Shown here piece by piece: positions 27,559 through 35,299 of a stretch of DNA of 64,000 nucleotides. Numbering within the stretch: the first letter of the stretch is position 1; each line of letters opens with the position of its first letter. The DNA is from Actinophytocola gossypii (GTDB lineage Bacteria; Actinomycetota; Actinomycetes; Mycobacteriales; Pseudonocardiaceae): NCBI RefSeq assembly GCF_025165815.1, contig NZ_JAFFZE010000012.1:310001-374000 (forward strand). The letters run 5' to 3'. The notes under the pieces were generated by a model. That model saw nothing but the letters and a program-made list of their open reading frames with translations, was not told the DNA's origin and did not search any database. The position numbers and the translations under genes are program-made.

Positions 27559-28328
27559 GTCCGTTCCCCTTCCTCGTGCCGGCTTCCGGCAGCGACACCG
27601 GCCGACGCCGGCGCGGAGCCGACTCCGAGGTAGCGACGCTGCAGTTCGGGGCGATCCAGCAACTCGTCACCGGTGAACTCCGCCTCGATGCGGCCGGAGA
27701 CCATGACGAGCTGCCGGTTCGCGAGCCGCACCGCGGCCCGCAGGTTCTGCTCGACGACGAGCACGGCCACGCCTTCGGCCACCAGCTGACCGACGACGTC
27801 GACCAGCACGTCGACGATCGTGGGTGCCAGGCCTTCGGAGGGTTCGTCCATCACGACCAGGGGCGCGTTCAGCAGCAGCGCCCTGCCGACGGCGAGCATC
27901 TGCTGCTCCCCGCCGGACAGGTCCGCTCCACCGTGGTGGCGGCGCTCCGCGAGCCGAGGGAACAGCTCGTAGACCGCGTCGGGCGTCCAGCGCCGTCCCC
28001 TGGCTCGCCGGGCCATCATGGCGAGGTGCTCGTCGACGGTGAGCGACGGAAAGAGCCGGCGTCCCTGGGGCACGTAGGCGATCCCGGCGAGGGCGACCTT
28101 CTCGGGAGCCAGCCCGTCGACTCTCCGACCGGCCAGCCGGATCTCGCCGCCCGACGCCGGGAGGAACCCGACCAGCGTGTCGCACAGGGTGGTCTTGCCC
28201 ATCCCGTTTCGCCCCACCACGGCGACCGACTCGGCCCCCATGCGCAGGCTCAGGCCGTCGAGGACCAGGGACGCTCCATAGCCGGCACGCAGGTCGCGCA
28301 CCTCGAGCAGCGCGTCGTTCGTGCTCAT
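27555..28328 (-). CDS. Branched-chain-amino-acid-type ABC transporter ATPase (LivF-like)
   Basis: A 257-residue ABC ATPase. Walker A is GRNGMGKTT, the Q-loop region YVPQGRRLFPSLTVDEHL, the signature LSGGEQQML and Walker B VVMDEPSEGLAP, all in the LivF pattern. The start at 28328 overlaps the livG-like stop by four bases. Upstream extensions of the frame run through that gene and are discarded. It energises the importer formed by the next genes. Only the family is certain; the transported ligand is unlikely to be an amino acid, given the sugar-enzyme neighbours. Confidence 0.92.
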   Translation of the reverse strand: MSTNDALLEVRDLRAGYGASLVLDGLSLRMGAESVAVVGRNGMGKTTLCDTLVGFLPASGGEIRLAGRRVDGLAPEKVALAGIAYVPQGRRLFPSLTVDEHLAMMARRARGRRWTPDAVYELFPRLAERRHHGGADLSGGEQQMLAVGRALLLNAPLVVMDEPSEGLAPTIVDVLVDVVGQLVAEGVAVLVVEQNLRAAVRLANRQLVMVSGRIEAEFTGDELLDRPELQRRYLGVGSAPASAGVAAGSRHEEGERT

Positions 28329-29110
28329 GCCGGCGCCTCCGTGCCGAGGTAGATCCGGTGGACGTGCGGATCGGCACGTACCTGCTCTGGTGATCCGGCC
28401 ATGACCTGCTCGCCGTCCGCCAGCACGACGACCCGCCCGGCGATCCGGAACGCGACGTCCATGTCGTGCTCGATGAGCAGCAGGGTCAGCTGCTCGTCGA
28501 GCGACTCGAGCAACTCGACCAGCCGCTCCCGCTCCCCGCGGGACAGGCCGGAGGCGGGTTCGTCGAGCAGCAGCACGTCCGGCCGGGTGGCGATGGCCAT
28601 CGCCAGTTCGAGCTGCCTGCGCTGTCCGTGTGCGAGCTCGCCCGCCACCGCGTCGAGCTGCCCGGACAACCAGACCCTGGCGGCGGCCTCGGCGGCCTCG
28701 TCGCGCATCCGGCGGTCGGCCGAGGACCGCCAGAGCGCCCGGTGCCGGCCGCGGTGACCGGCGAGCGCGAGATAGATGTTCTCGCGCACGGTGAGGCCGG
28801 CGAAGGCCCGCGCCTTCTGGTACGTCCGCGCCAGGCCGAGCCGGGGGCGGTGCCGGGACGGGAGGTGGGTGCAGTCCTGACCCCTGATCAGCACCGCGCC
28901 GGTGGTCGGTGCGATGTCGCCGGCGATGACGTTGAACAGCGTGGTCTTGCCGGCTCCGTTCGGTCCGATGATGGCCAGTCGCTCGCCCCGCGCGATGTCG
29001 AGGTCGACGCCGCGCAGGGCGCGCAGGCCGCCGAACGCCACCGTGACCGCGCGAACCTCGACGGTGGACGCCGGGGTGGACGCCGGGGTGGACGCCGGGG
29101 TGGACGCCAT
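28325..29110 (-). CDS. Branched-chain-amino-acid-type ABC transporter ATPase (LivG-like)
   Basis: A 261-residue ABC ATPase in the LivG pattern: Walker A GPNGAGKTT, the LivG-typical LGLARTYQKARAFAGLTVRENI, a degenerate signature LAHGQRRQLELA and Walker B LLLDEPASGLS. The N-terminus after the ATG at 29110 is an Ala-Ser-Thr-Pro repeat encoded by a 12-base tandem repeat. It starts 11 bases after the binding protein and overlaps the LivF-like gene by four bases. It forms the importer with LivF, LivH and LivM partners. Confidence 0.92.
   Translation of the reverse strand: MASTPASTPASTPASTVEVRAVTVAFGGLRALRGVDLDIARGERLAIIGPNGAGKTTLFNVIAGDIAPTTGAVLIRGQDCTHLPSRHRPRLGLARTYQKARAFAGLTVRENIYLALAGHRGRHRALWRSSADRRMRDEAAEAAARVWLSGQLDAVAGELAHGQRRQLELAMAIATRPDVLLLDEPASGLSRGERERLVELLESLDEQLTLLLIEHDMDVAFRIAGRVVVLADGEQVMAGSPEQVRADPHVHRIYLGTEAPA
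29064..29109. repeat. 12-base tandem repeat in the start of the livG-like gene
   Basis: The unit GTGGACGCCGGG (plus strand) is repeated three times exactly plus a ten-base partial copy. On the coding strand it encodes Ser-Thr-Pro-Ala repeats right after the initiator Met. As the unit is a multiple of three, copy-number change would lengthen or shorten the N-terminal tail without a frameshift. Confidence 0.9.
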
Positions 29111-29121
29111 GGCTGGCCCTC

Positions 29122-30588
29122 CTAGCTCTGCGGGACGCCGTCGACGACGGGAATGGCGTTGCCCTCCCACGGCAGCTCACGCTCCTCGCAGGCCGGGAAG
29201 TCCCGGCCGGGCGAGGGGGTGTCGGGGCTGAACGTGCCGCCGAAGGTCTGGTCGACGCCGGGGACGATGGCCACGGTCTCCTGGACGACGTTCCCGGAGT
29301 CGTCGAGCGCCAGGCGCGACAGGCCGACGTCGACGATGCCGCTGCGGTTCTCGTCCAGGCTGATCTCGCCGTAGGGCAGGTCGAGGGTGAGACCCGCGAT
29401 CGCCTCGTGGAAGGCGTCGAGGTCGGAGACGTCGCCGCCCACCGCTTCCAGCCCTTCGACCAGCGCCACGCCGGCCGTGTAGTACCCGTAGAAGAAGCCG
29501 AACGCGGCGGCGACGGACGGCGGCGCCGGCTCGTTGCCGCTCAGTGAGCCGGGGATGGACTCCCAGGTCTCGTCCGCGGCGGCCAGGTACTCCTCGATCT
29601 CCGGGGTCCGGACGTCGGCGGGCAGTGTGGCGAAGCCACCCACGTACGCGCCGGCGATGTCGGTCCCGAGCGCCTGGGCCAGGTCGGGGTTGAAGAACAG
29701 GTTGCCGGCGTGCTGGTCACCGGAGAGGTCGCCCTGCCCGTTGACGAAGGCCTCGAGCGCGGCCTGGGTGCCGGTCCCGCCGACGGCCCAGAAGTACCCG
29801 TCGACCTCGTCCGGGCCCGGCAGCGCAGCGATGTAGGAGGAGTAGTCGGTGGTGCCGAGCGGCGGGAACACGCGATGGGTGACCTTGCCCCCCACGCCGC
29901 AGAAGTCCGCGATGAAGCCGGCCGCCGACGTGTGGCCGAAGCTGTAGTCGTCGGCGATGACCGCGACCGTGTCCCAGCCCTCCTCGTTGTGCAGCAGGTC
30001 GCCGAGTCCGGCGTTCCAGATCGCGCCGTCGCCGTAGAAGCGGAAGTAGTTGGGCGCCTGGACCTGCAGCGTCTGCTCCTGCGATCCGGAGATGCCGGCC
30101 AGCACGGTGAGCTCGGGGTTCGACTTCGCGTACTCGGCGATCGCGATTCCCTCGTCCCCGGAGAGCGGGCCGATGATCACGTTGGCGCCCAACTGCTCGA
30201 CCAACCGGCGCACCTCCTGCACGACGCGGTCGGCGGTGTCGTCGCCGCAGCCGATGCCGACCAGCTCGATCGGGGTCCCCGCGACCTCCGCACCGCTGAA
30301 CCCCTCCAGCGCGCTGGTCGAGGATTCGGGGGTCGCACCGGCGAACCGCGCCAGGGCCAGCGTGGTGCCCGCGACCACGTCCTCGTGGAAGCCGCCGAAC
30401 GGGCCCTCGCACTGACCGAGGATGCCCAGCCGGATCCCGTCACCGGAGCCGGATCCGCCGGCCACCGAGTTCTGCTGGTCGGCGGGCAGACCCGCCGAGT
30501 CGTCCCCGTCACCGGCGCACCCGGTCACCAGCGCCAGGCCCGCCGACACCAGTAACACCAACGCCTTTCGTAACTTCGGTCCGCTCAT
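29122..30588 (-). CDS. Branched-chain-amino-acid-type ABC transporter binding lipoprotein
   Basis: A 488-residue solute-binding lipoprotein. The lipobox LVTGC gives Cys24, followed by a flexible Gly/Ser/Asp linker. The periplasmic-binding fold type I begins at IRLGILGQCEGPFGGFHEDVVAGTTLAL and includes NVIIGPLSGDEGIAIAEYAKSNPE and VAVIADDYSFGHTSAAGFIADFC. It is longer than typical LivJ/LivK (about 350-400 residues). The gene sits inside the permease/ATPase block with a four-base overlap to LivM. Given the neighbouring epimerase, Gfo/Idh dehydrogenase and XylR regulator, a sugar or sugar-acid ligand is suspected but not shown. Confidence 0.9.
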   Translation of the reverse strand: MSGPKLRKALVLLVSAGLALVTGCAGDGDDSAGLPADQQNSVAGGSGSGDGIRLGILGQCEGPFGGFHEDVVAGTTLALARFAGATPESSTSALEGFSGAEVAGTPIELVGIGCGDDTADRVVQEVRRLVEQLGANVIIGPLSGDEGIAIAEYAKSNPELTVLAGISGSQEQTLQVQAPNYFRFYGDGAIWNAGLGDLLHNEEGWDTVAVIADDYSFGHTSAAGFIADFCGVGGKVTHRVFPPLGTTDYSSYIAALPGPDEVDGYFWAVGGTGTQAALEAFVNGQGDLSGDQHAGNLFFNPDLAQALGTDIAGAYVGGFATLPADVRTPEIEEYLAAADETWESIPGSLSGNEPAPPSVAAAFGFFYGYYTAGVALVEGLEAVGGDVSDLDAFHEAIAGLTLDLPYGEISLDENRSGIVDVGLSRLALDDSGNVVQETVAIVPGVDQTFGGTFSPDTPSPGRDFPACEERELPWEGNAIPVVDGVPQS

Positions 30589-31592
30589 GGCCGTATACCT
30601 CCGAGTTCCTTCCGAGTCGTGCCGCGCAGCCGCTGGACGATCCCCGTCAGGCCCTCCGGGGAGAGGACCATGATCACCAGCACGATGACCCCGATGACGG
30701 TGTTGAACCGGGCCTCGGTGATGCCGATCCGGTCGACCAGCGGCAGGTCGCGCAGGTAGGTGAGCACCAGGACGTAGACGAACGCGCCGAGCCAGGCGCC
30801 CGCCAGCGAGGACATGCCGCCGATCACGGCGATGATCAGCAGGATCAGCGTCGGGCCGATCGAGATCGAAGCGGGATCGATCTGGCCGTTCCACCACACG
30901 TTCAGCAGGCCGGCCAGACCGGCCACGAACCCGGCCAGGGTGAAGGCCAGCGCGCGGTGCAGCGGCACGTTGAACCCCAGTGACGCCATCCGGACCGGAT
31001 CGTCGCGGACGCCCTGCAGCGCCAGCCCGAACGCCGTTCGCCCGAGCATCCGGAACCCGGCGTAGGCCAGCACCGACAGGAGCAGGCCCGCGTAGTACAG
31101 CCGCACCGGCGGTCCGAGCAGTTCCGGCCGCTGGATGCTCGTGATGCCGCCAGGACCGGAGATCTCGACGATCTGGGCGAACACGAAGTAGCCGACGACG
31201 CCGTAGACCAGGGTGAGCATCAGGAAGTAGATGCCCGTGGTCCGGCTAGCGACCGCACCGAGCACGAACGCGACCAGCGTCGTGACGAGGATCGCGAACC
31301 CCACGGCCGCCCACGGATGCCAGCCGAGGTTCAGGCCGCGCGCGCCACCGTCGAGGGCCGCGTTGCCGAACATGAAGCCCGCGATCCCGAACATCAGGAG
31401 TTGCGCCAGCGAGGTCATGCCGCCGTACTTGGCCAGGAACACGATGGTCGCCGCGGCCAGCCCCAGGATCAGGGTCTGGGTCATGACGAAGTTGACGAAG
31501 AACGCCGTGGCCAGGCTCGGCAGCAGGGCCAGGACCAGCACCAGGCCGGCGAGGGCGAGCGTCTCCCCGGTCAGGTGTTCGCGCAGCTTCAT
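30585..31592 (-). CDS. Branched-chain-amino-acid-type ABC permease (LivM-like)
   Basis: A 335-residue membrane protein with about nine to ten hydrophobic segments and LivM motifs: FLAKYGGMTSLAQLLMFGIAGFMFG, RTTGIYFLMLTLVYG, GRTAFGLALQGVRDDPVRMASLGFN (the ATPase-coupling loop) and IAVIGGMSSLAGAWLGAFV. The start 31592 overlaps the LivH-like stop by four bases. It pairs with the LivH-like protein to form the channel. Confidence 0.92.
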   Translation of the reverse strand: MKLREHLTGETLALAGLVLVLALLPSLATAFFVNFVMTQTLILGLAAATIVFLAKYGGMTSLAQLLMFGIAGFMFGNAALDGGARGLNLGWHPWAAVGFAILVTTLVAFVLGAVASRTTGIYFLMLTLVYGVVGYFVFAQIVEISGPGGITSIQRPELLGPPVRLYYAGLLLSVLAYAGFRMLGRTAFGLALQGVRDDPVRMASLGFNVPLHRALAFTLAGFVAGLAGLLNVWWNGQIDPASISIGPTLILLIIAVIGGMSSLAGAWLGAFVYVLVLTYLRDLPLVDRIGITEARFNTVIGVIVLVIMVLSPEGLTGIVQRLRGTTRKELGGIRP

Positions 31593-32635
31593 GCCGGCCT
31601 CCCGAACAGCCCGTTTGGACGGACGGCCAGCACGAGCGCCAGGAGACCGAACGTCATGATGATCGCGTAGTAGGAGTACTGAGCGGGCAGATAGGCGGGC
31701 GAGAAGGCGACCACCGTGCCGTACAACAGCGAACCGGCGGCGGCGCCCTTGAGCGAGCCGAGTCCGCCGATGATCACGACGACGAGCGCGTTGAGCAGCC
31801 AGTTGCCGTCCGTCCCCGGTGCCGCACCGGCGAACGACGCGCCGAGGACCCCGCCGACCCCGGCCAGGAACGAGCCGACGAGGAAGGTGAGGGCGAACAC
31901 CCGGCGGATGTTGATGCCGAGGCCGCGCACCATCTGGCGGTCGTCCACGCCGGCCCGGATGACCATGCCCACGCTCGTCCGGTTCAGCCAGAGCCACAGC
32001 AGGACGCCGACGAGCACGGCGATGGCGAGCATGAAGATCCTGGTGACCGCGTAGCGCTCGCCCAGGACGGAGAAGAAGTGGGTCACGCCGCCCGGCCAGA
32101 CCATCCGCTGCGCCAGCCCGCCGAACTCACGCAACATCTGGTCCGCCAGCACGACGGTGATGGCCAGGGTCAGCAGGGTCTGCCGCATCTCCTGGCCCTC
32201 GTTCCACTGCAGGAACACCTGCTGGATCAGCAGACCGAGCACGGCCGCGACACCAGCGCCCGCCAGCAGCGGGACCAGCCAGTCGAGCACGCCCACGTCG
32301 GCCGGGTCGAGGTTGCGGGACCGGCCGACCATCGCCTCCTGCACCCGGATCGCGACGTAGGCGGCCAGCAGGAACAGGGACCCGTGGGCCATGTTCACCG
32401 TGCGCATCAGGCCGAAGATCAGCGTGAAGCCGGACGCCGCGACGAACAGCAGGCCGGCGAAGGTGATGCCGTCCAGGACCGTCACCAGGAACCTGCCGGG
32501 GTCGTCGACGGCCGCGCCGGCGGGGGTGCCGTCGGCGAGGAACAGCACCCAGGCGGCGACGGCCACCGCGACCACGGTGGCGACCCAGACGGGGGGCCGG
32601 CGCAGCGGCGCCAGCCTGCTCGGGGCAGGCGTCAT
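31589..32635 (-). CDS. Branched-chain-amino-acid-type ABC permease (LivH-like)
   Basis: A 348-residue membrane protein with LivH motifs: LFVAASGFTLIFGLMRTVNMAHGSLFLLAAYVA, the coupling loop SVGMVIRAGVDDRQMVRGLGINIRRVFALTF, and VVIIGGLGSLKGAAAGSLLYG. It has an extra hydrophobic N-terminal segment of about 35 residues. It starts 106 bases after the Gfo/Idh gene and begins the tightly overlapped transporter block. Confidence 0.92.
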   Translation of the reverse strand: MTPAPSRLAPLRRPPVWVATVVAVAVAAWVLFLADGTPAGAAVDDPGRFLVTVLDGITFAGLLFVAASGFTLIFGLMRTVNMAHGSLFLLAAYVAIRVQEAMVGRSRNLDPADVGVLDWLVPLLAGAGVAAVLGLLIQQVFLQWNEGQEMRQTLLTLAITVVLADQMLREFGGLAQRMVWPGGVTHFFSVLGERYAVTRIFMLAIAVLVGVLLWLWLNRTSVGMVIRAGVDDRQMVRGLGINIRRVFALTFLVGSFLAGVGGVLGASFAGAAPGTDGNWLLNALVVVIIGGLGSLKGAAAGSLLYGTVVAFSPAYLPAQYSYYAIIMTFGLLALVLAVRPNGLFGRPA

Positions 32636-32741
32636 CGCTACCTCCCACAAGTTCGGCGCCGATCGGCGCATGGTCGTCGGACGACCTGTGACTCGGTGAT
32701 GCCCGTGCGGCGCGCCGCACGGGCCGTCGGCCGCGCGTCCG

Positions 32742-33845
32742 TCAGGTGGTGTAGTCCGGGATCGTCACCCGACGCCCACCGTCCATTGCCGACTCGTGGG
32801 CGCAGATGCCGACGGAGGTCCAGTTCGCCGCCGTGACCTCGTCGATCGCGGGCGCCCGGCCCTCGACGATGCTGCGGACGAACTCGTGTGCCAGGTGCGG
32901 GTGTGATCCGCCGTGCCCACCGCCCTGGATGAACGAGAGGTGCTCGTTCTCGGCGTCGTAGACGCCGTGGGTGGTGAACGGCGCGACCTCCGGTGGCAGC
33001 CGGTGAGCGAAGTCCGGGATGTCGACGGGCTTGGGAATTTCGCCGACGTGCAGGACGTGGCCCGATCCCTGCGTCTGTTCCCATTCGAATGTCGCCAGTT
33101 CCCCGAACACGGTGAAGCTCTCCACGTACTCGCGGGCGGTCTCGAAGAGCGACCGAGCGATCTCCGCCCCGATCGGCGAATCCCGCAAGGTGATCAGCGC
33201 GGTCTCCACCGCGAACGGCGACCCGTACTTCGCGGCGAGTTCCGGGGAGATGCGTCCCGAGCCGAGGCACACCACGCTCTCCGCCAGCGCACCGGCCAGT
33301 GACAGCACCGGACTCACGGCATGGGTGGCGTAGTGCATCGGCGGAAGGCCCTCCCAGTATCCGGGCCACCCGGCCATCTCCTGGTGGTGCGCCCCGCGCA
33401 GGAACTGGATCCGGCCAAGCGTCCCGTTCGCGAGGAGATCCGCGACGTGCAGGAACTCGCGGGAGTAGACGACAGTCTCCATCATCATGTAGTTCTTGCC
33501 CGATTCCCGCACGGCCGAGACGATCGACCGGCATTCCTCGAGCGTCGTGGCCATCGGCACCGTGCAGGCGACGTGCTTGCCCGCTCGAAGCGCGGTGACG
33601 GTGTGGTGCGCGTGATCCGGAATCGGGGTGTTGATGTGCACCGCGTCGATGTCCGGGTCCTCGACCATCGCGGCGAAGTCCGTGTAACGGCGCGGAACGC
33701 CGAACCGGTCGGCTGTCTCGTGGAGCGAGGCCTCGGTCCGTTGGCACACGGCTACGAGCTCGGCGTCCGGATGGGCTTGGTAGATCGGCACGAACTCCGA
33801 CCCGAAACCGAGTCCTGCGATGGCCATCCGTACTGGCTGCGTCAT
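32742..33845 (-). CDS. Gfo/Idh/MocA-family sugar oxidoreductase
   Basis: A 367-residue NAD(P)-dependent dehydrogenase-like protein. The Rossmann loop AIAGLGFGSEF is at residues 9-19, followed by AVCQRTEASLHETADRFGV and NTPIPDHAHHTVTALRAGKHVACTVPMATTLEE. In most members the catalytic-lysine motif reads CEKP. Here it is CTVP, so the usual Lys is absent, as in some divergent subfamilies. AGGAGG precedes the ATG. It is the first gene of the minus-strand locus, divergent from the XylR-like regulator. It likely oxidises a sugar or cyclitol in the pathway served by the transporter. Confidence 0.87.
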   Translation of the reverse strand: MTQPVRMAIAGLGFGSEFVPIYQAHPDAELVAVCQRTEASLHETADRFGVPRRYTDFAAMVEDPDIDAVHINTPIPDHAHHTVTALRAGKHVACTVPMATTLEECRSIVSAVRESGKNYMMMETVVYSREFLHVADLLANGTLGRIQFLRGAHHQEMAGWPGYWEGLPPMHYATHAVSPVLSLAGALAESVVCLGSGRISPELAAKYGSPFAVETALITLRDSPIGAEIARSLFETAREYVESFTVFGELATFEWEQTQGSGHVLHVGEIPKPVDIPDFAHRLPPEVAPFTTHGVYDAENEHLSFIQGGGHGGSHPHLAHEFVRSIVEGRAPAIDEVTAANWTSVGICAHESAMDGGRRVTIPDYTT

Positions 33846-33918
33846 CGTTGACCTCCTGTGTCGTGAAGGTTACGGAGGACACGCCGACGCGAACCATGCG
33901 CAATCCAGCATCAGGGCT

Positions 33919-33924
33919 TAGATT
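33919..33924 (+). promoter_or_regulatory. Probable -10 box for a leaderless xylR-like transcript
   Basis: TAGATT (TANNNT type) ends six bases before the ATG at 33931. No ribosome-binding sequence lies in that gap, so transcription starting at the A of the ATG is likely. I see no convincing -35 at 17-18 bases, which would fit activation by a bound regulator. Confidence 0.5.
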
Positions 33925-33930
33925 TTTTAC

Positions 33931-35109
33931 ATGCCCGTCGAGGAGACGCGACACGTCGGTCTGTTGGTCGAGACCTCGAACGCCTACGCGCGCGGACTGC
34001 TCGTCGGGGTGAAGAAGTACGTCGAGGAGCATCCGCACTGGTCGCTCTACCTCGCCGAGCACAGCAGGCACGAGACCGACTTCTCGTGGCTCGAGGGCTG
34101 GCACGGCGACGGAGTGCTGGCCCGGATCGAGACCGAGGAGACCGCCAGGTTCATCCGGCGGCTCGGCCTGCCGACCGTCGACCTGAGCGCGGCCCGGCTC
34201 GTGCCGGAGCTGCCCGGGGCGGAGACCGACGACGGCACGATCGCCCGCTGGGCAGTCGGGCACTTCGCCGAGCGAGGCCTGCGCAACTTCGCCTTCTGCG
34301 GCGACGAGCGGTTCGCCTGGTCGGTGAAGCGGAGCGAGTGGTTCGCCGGCTACGTCCGCCAGCGCGGCGCGACACCACACGAGTTCCGGATGAAGCCGTC
34401 GGGCATGCTCGCGGCCGACCGCGAGCGTCTCGCGGCCTGGCTCACCGGGCTACCGAAGCCGGTCGGAGTCCTCGCCTGCTACGACATCGCCGGGCAGGAG
34501 GTCCTGGAGGCCTGCAAGATCGCCGGGCTCGCGGTGCCCGACGCCGTCGCGGTCATCGGCGTCGACAACGACGAGCTGATCGGCAACCTCACGACACCGC
34601 CGCTGTCGAGCATCGAACCCAACACGACCGCGACCGGGTACCTGGCGGCACATCTGCTCGATCTGATGATGCAGGGCCACGCCCTCGAGCCCGGCCTCCG
34701 GCTCATCGAGCCCACCCGGATCGCCGCCCGGCAGTCGTCCGACATCCTCGCCGTGGACGATCCGCTCGTCTCCGAGGCGCTGCGGTTCATCCGGGCCCGG
34801 TCGGACCAGAACGTCGCCGTGAGCGCCGTGCTACGGCACGTCGGCCTCTCTCGGCGCGCACTGGACCACCGGTTCGTCGCGACCCTCGGCCGAACGGTGC
34901 ACGGCGAGATCATCAGGGTCCGAATGGGACACGTCGCCGAGCTGCTCTCCTCGACGGACTGGACCCTGCAGCAGATCGCGGACCGGCTTAACTTCAGCCA
35001 CTCGGAGTACATGAGCGTCGCCTTCAAGAAGCACACCGGCCAATCGCCGGGCCAGTACCGCCGGACGGTGAACGGCCCGGTCGCCCGCCAGGCGTTCTGG
35101 CAGGAGTGA
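33931..35109 (+). CDS. XylR-family AraC-type transcriptional regulator
   Basis: A 392-residue regulator of the XylR type: a LacI-like ligand-binding domain at residues about 8-275 (VGLLVETSNAYARGLLVGVKKY near the start, and AVAVIGVDNDELIGNLTTPPLSSIEPN), then an AraC double helix-turn-helix at about 290-385 (TLQQIADRLNFSHSEYMSVAFKKHTGQSPGQYR). It is divergent from the Gfo/Idh, transporter, epimerase and ThuA genes and should control them in response to a sugar. There is no ribosome site before the ATG, so it is probably translated from a leaderless message. Confidence 0.9.
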   Translation: MPVEETRHVGLLVETSNAYARGLLVGVKKYVEEHPHWSLYLAEHSRHETDFSWLEGWHGDGVLARIETEETARFIRRLGLPTVDLSAARLVPELPGAETDDGTIARWAVGHFAERGLRNFAFCGDERFAWSVKRSEWFAGYVRQRGATPHEFRMKPSGMLAADRERLAAWLTGLPKPVGVLACYDIAGQEVLEACKIAGLAVPDAVAVIGVDNDELIGNLTTPPLSSIEPNTTATGYLAAHLLDLMMQGHALEPGLRLIEPTRIAARQSSDILAVDDPLVSEALRFIRARSDQNVAVSAVLRHVGLSRRALDHRFVATLGRTVHGEIIRVRMGHVAELLSSTDWTLQQIADRLNFSHSEYMSVAFKKHTGQSPGQYRRTVNGPVARQAFWQE

Positions 35110-35299
35110 CGGCGCGCCCGGGTGCTCCTTTCGAGCACGGCTTGGCCGACCCGCACGCGGGTCCCGACGACGGTGCGGGCGTTGCCGGCTGGCTGGACGA
35201 CTGTGCCGGCTACACGGTTGGGCGGTCGTTCGGGACGCGATGCGGGCCGCAACGACCTACGAGTAGTGGGCGACCGCGCGCGGATGGCCGGCGTTCTGG

